29,347 bases of DNA from JAJCZB01 sp964350195 (lineage in GTDB: Bacteria; Babelota; Babeliae; Babelales; Vermiphilaceae), in NCBI GenBank assembly GCA_964350195.1, contig CAYGJB010000013.1, positions 1 to 29,347 on the forward strand. The letters run 5' to 3'. Position 1 is the first letter of the stretch; each line of letters starts with the position of its first letter. The notes beneath the pieces were generated by a model, which was not told where the DNA came from, made no database searches, and saw only the letters and a program-made list of their open reading frames with translations. Positions 24,333 to 29,347 of this stretch are shown here, piece by piece. A program made the translations under genes and the position numbers.

Positions 24333-25409
24333 CTAGGAATTATATTTAGCTAAAAACTGTTTTTTACGCGCCTGACGTTCTTCAAGGCGAAGCGCATCAA
24401 CAATTTCATCAAGCGCACCCAGCATAACTTGATCAAGCTTTTTGAGCGTGATGTTTACTTGGTGATCAGTAACACGATTCTGTGGATAGTTATAAGTTCG
24501 CACCTTTTCAGATCGCTCTCCTGTTCCCACAAGCTGCTTGCGTTGATCACTCATCTCTTGCTGCTTTTTTTCTTCTTGAGCTTTCAAAATACGAGCTTGC
24601 AAAATTTTCATAGCCTTCGCTTTATTTTTATGTTGCGAGCGCTCGTCTTGGCATGATACCACTACACCCGTTGGGATATGCGTAATACGCACTGCAGAAT
24701 CGGTGGTGTTTACATGCTGTCCGCCAGCACCACTTGCACGAAATACATCAATACGCAAATCGCTCGGATCAATAGACACATCAACATCTTTTGCTTCAGG
24801 CAACACGGCGACTGTAGCGGTTGAAGTGTGCACACGACCTTGCGTTTCTGTAGCAGGAACTCGTTGCACTCTATGCACCCCAGATTCACGCTTTAGATGG
24901 CCATACGCATCAGGCCCTTTAATATAGGCTATCACCTCTTTAAACCCGCCCAGATCCGTATCGCTTACACTCTCGACAGAAGCTTTCCATCCTTTTGCAA
25001 GAGCATAATTGCTATACATTTTTAAAAGGTCTGCTGCAAAAAGCGCCGCCTCTTGACCACCAGTACCTGCTCGAATTTCTAAATAAACAGAACGATCGTC
25101 ATGTTCGCTTGCAGGAGCCAAAAAAAGATCGAGCTCTTTTTCCGCATAAACCAACTGCTCTGCAAGATCCTCTACTTCTAAATTGAAGAGATCTGCCATT
25201 TCTGCATCAGAAGAGCTCTCAGCCTGCTCTTTAGCAAGCACAATTTCTGTCCGTAACGATTCACACGCTTTGTACTTTTCAAGAAGACTCGTTAAATGAT
25301 TGAGCTCTTTTTGAAACAATTCGCGTTCTCTACGATCCATTTTTTGATCTGCAAGAAGACTCACAAGCTTATCATGCCGTTTTTGAAGGGCATCCCATTG
25401 AGCGCTCAT
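24333..25409 (-). CDS. prfA: Peptide chain release factor 1
   Basis: 358 residues, the standard RF1 length. It reads UAA and UAG and triggers peptide release on the ribosome. The codon-recognition tripeptide PAT is at 185-187; RF2 would have SPF. The catalytic GGQ is at 229-231. It starts at ATG 25409 with TAGGAG upstream. rpmE lies 15 bases before it on the same strand, a common pairing. The methyltransferase gene prmC, which often follows prfA and modifies the GGQ glutamine, is not next; nupC is. Confidence 0.98.
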   Translation of the reverse strand: MSAQWDALQKRHDKLVSLLADQKMDRRERELFQKELNHLTSLLEKYKACESLRTEIVLAKEQAESSSDAEMADLFNLEVEDLAEQLVYAEKELDLFLAPASEHDDRSVYLEIRAGTGGQEAALFAADLLKMYSNYALAKGWKASVESVSDTDLGGFKEVIAYIKGPDAYGHLKRESGVHRVQRVPATETQGRVHTSTATVAVLPEAKDVDVSIDPSDLRIDVFRASGAGGQHVNTTDSAVRITHIPTGVVVSCQDERSQHKNKAKAMKILQARILKAQEEKKQQEMSDQRKQLVGTGERSEKVRTYNYPQNRVTDHQVNITLKKLDQVMLGALDEIVDALRLEERQARKKQFLAKYNS

Positions 25410-25424
25410 ATGGCTGCTCCTAGA

Positions 25425-25628
25425 CTAAACTTTGCCTTTGAATTTCTTCTTGAACTTTTCGATTTGGCCTGCAGTATCAACCATCTTTTGATCACCCGTA
25501 AAGAAGGGGTGACATTGAGAGCAGAGTGTCACTGCAATTTCAGAAGAAGTTGAACGCGTTTGAAATGCGTTACCACAAGCACAACGAGCAGTTATTTCGT
25601 GAAGTTCTGGATGAATAGCCTTTTTCAC
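25425..25628 (-). CDS. rpmE: Ribosomal protein L31, zinc-binding type
   Basis: 67 residues. The four zinc ligands C16, C18, C36 and C39 are present (CAC and CSQC), so this is the C+ form. The C-terminal half has the usual GQIEKFKKKF helix. It starts at GTG 25628 with AAAGGA upstream. It is the first gene before prfA on the same strand. Confidence 0.95.
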   Translation of the reverse strand: MKKAIHPELHEITARCACGNAFQTRSTSSEIAVTLCSQCHPFFTGDQKMVDTAGQIEKFKKKFKGKV

Positions 25629-25678
25629 AGTGAATCCTTTACTGAAAAATCTGATTAAATTTGCTCTCAGTATGCCCC

Positions 25679-25733
25679 AAAAAGAGGCTTTTGTAAAGGA
25701 AAGTCAGCCGTATGCTCTCCTTTACAAAAGCCT
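25679..25733 (-). terminator. Intrinsic terminator after the cupin gene, upstream of rpmE
   Basis: A perfect 16-bp stem (25685-25700 with 25718-25733) encloses a 17-base loop. On the minus strand it is followed by TCTTTTT. It separates the cupin transcript from rpmE; read-through would place it in the rpmE leader. Confidence 0.7.
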
Positions 25734-25757
25734 GAATAAGCCCTCTAGATCAATCGA

Positions 25758-26069
25758 TTACTTTTTAATTTCAATCCGATAGCCATGAAAAGGCTTGTTA
25801 TCAACGTTTTCCGCAGAATGAAGCTCCATCGGCTCAGTCCAGGTTACCCCTTCAGCTTTGGTCTCTGAGACCTGATTGCCATCCTTATTAAAATATTTGA
25901 TTCGTGCTGGATTCGAAATAATCATAATACTTTTATAAGGGTGCATATGCAGCGGCTCCTTCTCTCCTGGCTGAATCATCACTTCAAGCACTCGCACCTG
26001 ATCATTTTCAAATAATACTTTATGTGTCTTTGAAGATACAATCGCTGCATCTTGTGGATAAGTGCTCAT
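25758..26069 (-). CDS. Small cupin-domain protein
   Basis: 103 residues forming one cupin barrel. Metal-ligand candidates are H41 and H43 in PLHMHP, with a second-motif His at H84 (HSAENV). The usual Glu of motif 1 is not obvious; a Tyr/Lys pair follows instead. No signal peptide is present, so it is cytoplasmic. Small one-domain cupins act as sugar isomerases, dioxygenases or binding proteins, and none of these can be chosen here. It starts at ATG 26069 with AAGGAA upstream, 17 bases after the DUF1622-like gene, so the two are probably cotranscribed. Confidence 0.85.
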   Translation of the reverse strand: MSTYPQDAAIVSSKTHKVLFENDQVRVLEVMIQPGEKEPLHMHPYKSIMIISNPARIKYFNKDGNQVSETKAEGVTWTEPMELHSAENVDNKPFHGYRIEIKK

Positions 26070-26086
26070 AAAATTTCCTTTTTGGG

Positions 26087-26434
26087 TTACTTAATAGCTT
26101 GGCGCTGTTTTGGCGACAATGACTGCAACTCAAGATTTAAAAAATAACTTAAAAATGTCCGCACTATCACGATAACGCTCAAAAGTCCCAAATTGTAATA
26201 ATCGGGAGAAACAAGCGAACCGATAATATCTGCACCTACCATAAACTCCAGCCCTAAAATAACGGTATTACCAAACTGTAGACGAATATAATTGGGATCA
26301 AATGTATCCCAAAGCATCAACATAAAAAGCTGATAGACTGAGCGAGCTGCACCGGCACATATAACCAATACACCAATCATATCGATACAATCGCGAGCAT
26401 AATGAAGAGGAAACTCAAATGGGGTGGCTATCAT
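26087..26434 (-). CDS. DUF1622-like small membrane protein
   Basis: 115 residues with about three membrane helices (roughly 13-30, 50-75 and 82-102). The stretch IRLQFGNTVILGLEFMVGADII followed by a LIVR-x-F-L-S type helix matches what I recall of the DUF1622 family, whose function is unknown. I choose the ATG at 26434 because AAGGAG stands eight bases before it; the frame continues to an ATG at 26464 without such a site. It is upstream of the cupin gene and downstream of psd, 126 bases away. Confidence 0.8.
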   Translation of the reverse strand: MIATPFEFPLHYARDCIDMIGVLVICAGAARSVYQLFMLMLWDTFDPNYIRLQFGNTVILGLEFMVGADIIGSLVSPDYYNLGLLSVIVIVRTFLSYFLNLELQSLSPKQRQAIK

Positions 26435-26560
26435 TACAGTACTCCTTATAAGGGTATGTACCATCTATAGCAAAAAAATGAGCTGCGATAAAGCTTGAAT
26501 GAGTATCAACTGTTTTCAACAAAAAGATTCGCCCTACAGTTAGTATCTATATCCTCATAC

Positions 26561-27505
26561 TTAATCAGATATAACGTGCCCAATAGCTTCTCCCATTCTC
26601 ACTGGTACTTCTTGCCCTTTAGCTGAAGCAGCAACTATTTCAGGAACCACTTCAATCGTATCTTTTTGAAAGAAAAGCACCATGGTGGAGCCGCCAAATT
26701 CAAAATAGCCCATTTCATCACCCTTTTGATAATAAGCTTTTGGCCGATAGGTCTCCACAATCGATCCCACAAAAAGAGCTCCCACTAAAGCAACTGCAAC
26801 CATGTGCGCTTTATCGTATTGAACGGAAAGAATATGCCGTTCATTTACTTCTAATGGCTGCACACCCGCTTGAAATACTGCGGGACTCACGGATTCATAA
26901 CGCCCTGTAATTATGCGCGCAGCAGAAGGAAGGCCACTTACAGGAAAATGAATGCGATGATAATCCCATGGTGCAAGCCGCACCACAAACGCCACCCCTC
27001 CATCAAATTTTTTTGCTAACGCATTATCTTGCAGAACGGCTCGCGTAGAGAAAGTAGTCCCTTTTATCGGGTAAAGCGTATTTTCATTTATATGTTGCAT
27101 AACTACTATGCTGCCATCTGCCGGAGAAACGATAGCATTTGTATCAGATGCTATTGGACGCGCTTCAGGCTTGAGCCTGCGAGTAAAAAAATCGTTAAAT
27201 GATCGAAAGGATGAAAGCGGGTGCAGCATTTCATTCGTATCAATATTGTATTTCTTTACGAATGTATGAATATAACCTCTACTTTTTTTTGAGTTGGCCC
27301 ATTTACCGACAATTACACTTGGATACTTATTGCTTGTGAAAAGTGCATGCAAAGGCCCGCTATACCATTTGCTATAAAGATACGCTACCAATTCGCGCTG
27401 CTGTTCATCAAAAGACTGTGTTTGCTCTGAAGGCATATATTTTTCTGACGTTGTGCATTGAAAAACAAAAAATGATAGAAAAAAAGTATACGTACTCATT
27501 TTCAT
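26561..27505 (-). CDS. psd: Phosphatidylserine decarboxylase with N-terminal export-like segment
   Basis: 314 residues. It converts phosphatidylserine to phosphatidylethanolamine using a pyruvoyl group made by self-cleavage. FFTRRLKPEARPI is at 106-118 and SPADGS at 127-132 with catalytic Asp130. YHRIHFP carries H183 and H186, and the cleavage site is GGST with predicted pyruvoyl Ser273. The first about 18 residues (MKMSTYTFFLSFFVFQC) are a hydrophobic export or anchor signal not usual in bacterial Psd. Cys17 is not in a good lipobox. It starts at ATG 27505 with AAAGGG upstream. No phosphatidylserine synthase gene is in the window. Confidence 0.93.
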   Translation of the reverse strand: MKMSTYTFFLSFFVFQCTTSEKYMPSEQTQSFDEQQRELVAYLYSKWYSGPLHALFTSNKYPSVIVGKWANSKKSRGYIHTFVKKYNIDTNEMLHPLSSFRSFNDFFTRRLKPEARPIASDTNAIVSPADGSIVVMQHINENTLYPIKGTTFSTRAVLQDNALAKKFDGGVAFVVRLAPWDYHRIHFPVSGLPSAARIITGRYESVSPAVFQAGVQPLEVNERHILSVQYDKAHMVAVALVGALFVGSIVETYRPKAYYQKGDEMGYFEFGGSTMVLFFQKDTIEVVPEIVAASAKGQEVPVRMGEAIGHVISD

Positions 27506-27568
27506 ATGTGCCCTTTAAAGCTTATTGTTTAGCGTTAATCATATTGAAGAATGCCACCTAAAAGCAAT

Positions 27569-27592
27569 AAAGGAGCTGTATGACAGCCCTTT
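27569..27592 (-). terminator. Weak terminator-like hairpin after the beta-CASP gene
   Basis: AAAGG-A-GCTG (27569-27578) pairs with CAGC-CCTTT (27584-27592) leaving one bulged A. Only short T-runs follow on the minus strand, so termination would be inefficient. Confidence 0.35.
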
Positions 27593-27614
27593 CGATAAAA
27601 ATTCTTATTAAAAA

Positions 27615-28946
27615 TCAGTCTAAATCAAATGAGTCTAAGTACTTTGGAACTACTACGCGCCAGCCAAAACGCTTCTCAATTTTCTTTTTTAAGGAGAGAG
27701 CCGATTTACTCTCACCATGATTAAGAAAAATCTCTTTAGGACCAGGTTTAAAGTGCCCAAGCCAATCTAACATTTCTTTATAGTCAGCATGCGCAGAAAG
27801 AACTCTTATCATTGCTATTTCTGCACGAACCCGATACGCCTTACCATCTAGGCGTATTGATTTTACACCATCCACTAAAGACCGCCCTATGGTGCCTTTT
27901 GCTTGATAACCAACAAATGCTATCGTATTTTTGGCATCAGAAATGTAGTTTTTAAAGTGATCCAAGGAACGGCCACCAGATGCCATACCACTTCCTGCAA
28001 TAATAATCATAGGGCCTTTACGCTTACCTATTCTTTTTGATTCTCTCGCGGTACGAGTATAAGTCGCAGTCTCATCTATATCCTTACATACCCGTGGAGA
28101 CAATATGATTTCATCATTAAATTTACAAAGTAACTCGGTAACGCTTATACCCATAGGACTATCTAAAAAAACAGGCAGGTTTGGAATTATTTTCTTTTGC
28201 TTTAATTGATACAAGCAATAAAGAATTGTCTGTGTGCGTGCTACTGCAAATGCAGGAATGATAAGCACACCACCCTTTTTAATCGTATTATTCACCAGCT
28301 CACTTATCTCTTTCATAGAGTCGCCATGATCATGGAGCCTATCGCCATACGTTGATTCCATAACTAAAAAATCTGTCCGCTTCAGATACGGCGGCGATTT
28401 CATGATAAGTTGATCCGGCCGACCAAGATCTCCTGAAAAAGTGATTGTCTTTTTTCCATCCGATACAACAACAAAAGCCGAACCTAAAATATGGCCAGAG
28501 CGAATTAAAGTGAAAGTGAAAGCAGTACCTATGCGCACAACCTTATCGTAATCAATTACACGAAAAAATTTTAGCGAGCGCTCTGCGTCAGTAATTCTAT
28601 ACAAAGGCTTTTTTGATTTTTTTCTGGCGTACTCTTCTTGCAAGTTGGCACTATCAACTAACAAAATAGTGCAAAGGTCATAAGTTGCTTGCGAGCAGTA
28701 TATTGTGCCTCGAAAACCATTTTTAATTAATACAGGAATATAGCCAGTATGATCTATATGAGCATGGGTTAATATAATAGTATCAATACTGCTTGGCTCT
28801 ATTGGAAACGAGTCCCAATTGCGCTTAAGCAGCTCCTTTGCTCCCTGAAAGAGACCACAATCGATTAATACTTTTGTATCTTCATTCTCGATCAAACTTT
28901 TTGATCCCGTCACCTCTCCTACCCCACCCAAAAAAGTTATTTTCAT
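27615..28946 (-). CDS. Metallo-beta-lactamase / beta-CASP ribonuclease-like protein
   Basis: 443 residues, like bacterial YhcR/YSH1-type or archaeal CPSF-like beta-CASP proteins. Metal motifs are HAHIDH (61-66), His152 (SGHILGS) and Asp173 (FSGDLG). Beta-CASP marks follow: the acidic MESTYGD (196-202), His386 (SAHAD) and His410 (LNHGE). Such enzymes cut or trim RNA from the 5' or 3' side in the cytoplasm. It lacks the C-terminal domain of RNase J, so it is not rnj. It starts at ATG 28946 with GAGGTG upstream. It is a single gene, upstream of psd by 109 bases. Confidence 0.93.
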   Translation of the reverse strand: MKITFLGGVGEVTGSKSLIENEDTKVLIDCGLFQGAKELLKRNWDSFPIEPSSIDTIILTHAHIDHTGYIPVLIKNGFRGTIYCSQATYDLCTILLVDSANLQEEYARKKSKKPLYRITDAERSLKFFRVIDYDKVVRIGTAFTFTLIRSGHILGSAFVVVSDGKKTITFSGDLGRPDQLIMKSPPYLKRTDFLVMESTYGDRLHDHGDSMKEISELVNNTIKKGGVLIIPAFAVARTQTILYCLYQLKQKKIIPNLPVFLDSPMGISVTELLCKFNDEIILSPRVCKDIDETATYTRTARESKRIGKRKGPMIIIAGSGMASGGRSLDHFKNYISDAKNTIAFVGYQAKGTIGRSLVDGVKSIRLDGKAYRVRAEIAMIRVLSAHADYKEMLDWLGHFKPGPKEIFLNHGESKSALSLKKKIEKRFGWRVVVPKYLDSFDLD

Positions 28947-29347
28947 TTTTACACCTCATGCTGCTTCATTGCTAAACTATTAATTCATGCACTCTCATAT
29001 GATACGCATAAGATCGCGTAAAAAAGAAGAGCCTGCCCAAATAGAACCTTATGATAAAAACAAGATACCTTCTTTTCATTATAAACCTGCTATAGTTTCA
29101 AAAATCAAAACAGTTTTAACCTAAAGTACTAGGTGTCTCAATGCACCCTTTCAATACTCCGATTTCGAATTCAATCTCCAGCAGACTTAGGCAACATTAT
29201 TAAAATAAGGCATTCTACTATTTTCCATGAAACCTGTTACTCTAGGCAATAAGCTTCATGAGCAGTAGTGTTCTGATTCATGATATTTTTATTATAGAAC
29301 CTATCCCAAAATTCGAATAATTTGAAAAGCCTCTAGAAAAAAGGAGA
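28947..29347. other. Intergenic region without a supported gene
   Basis: About 400 bases hold no convincing coding frame. A 20-codon frame at 29141-29203 follows AGGTG but reads a plain, Ser-rich peptide and is probably chance. TATAGT occurs near 29093. The last seven bases, AAGGAGA, look like a ribosome binding site, which suggests a plus-strand gene starting just beyond the window. Confidence 0.5.

Noticed and set aside
29141..29203. 20-codon frame after AGGTG
   Set aside because: No recognisable feature and no conservation test possible; likely chance in an AT-rich gap.

Overview
The window reads as a stretch of chromosome from an AT-rich, reduced, probably intracellular bacterium. Core genes (dnaE, pheS, tRNA-Phe, prfA, rpmE, pyrG) alternate with many small, unrecognised proteins that carry N-terminal export signals. 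Importers for nucleosides and branched-chain amino acids are also present. This mix fits Candidatus Dependentiae (TM6) or a comparable protist symbiont. That assignment is an inference from gene content and style; no search was run. No phage, transposon, rRNA or CRISPR array was seen.

Layout. 1-1060: tail of an upstream gene with its terminator, then two small convergent exported proteins. 1059-4505: dnaE, with an apparently intact metal-binding PHP domain. 4601-5123: an exported membrane protein split across two frames at a run of nine C. 5124-6261 (-): a TPR-like protein and a small exported protein. 6398-6472 (-): tRNA-Phe(GAA), with its own promoter and terminator, back to back with pheS (6632-7663, +), which is followed by galU. 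8649-10891 (-): two translationally coupled paralogous coiled-coil proteins, each with an export signal and one membrane segment. 11113-13383 (+): two overlapping exported Cys-rich proteins, an alpha/beta hydrolase and a small exported protein, closed by a bidirectional terminator. 13434-16409 (-): PEP synthase below an exported PEBP/YbhB-like protein. 16561-17745 (+): a BrnQ-type transporter, closed by a perfect 20-bp hairpin. 17815-19062 (-): an unrecognised exported protein. 19315-21250 (+): two tandem paralogous 149-aa exported proteins and a glycosyltransferase that converges on and overlaps the 3' end of pyrG. 21217-25628 (-): rpmE, prfA, nupC and pyrG. 25758-28946 (-): a beta-CASP ribonuclease-like protein, phosphatidylserine decarboxylase with an unusual N-terminal export-like segment, a DUF1622-like membrane protein and a small cupin. 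28947-29347 holds no supported gene; its last bases look like a ribosome binding site for a gene beyond the edge.

Together the recognised genes cover replication, translation (Phe charging, RF1, L31), CTP synthesis with nucleoside uptake, UDP-glucose supply, gluconeogenic PEP formation, amino-acid uptake, phosphatidylethanolamine synthesis and RNA processing. About fourteen proteins look exported or membrane-anchored and most resemble no family I know. The best leads are the C9 frame switch, the coiled-coil tandem pair, the Cys/His-rich pair, and the 149-aa pair behind a possible attenuator-like leader encoding a short peptide ending in three His codons.
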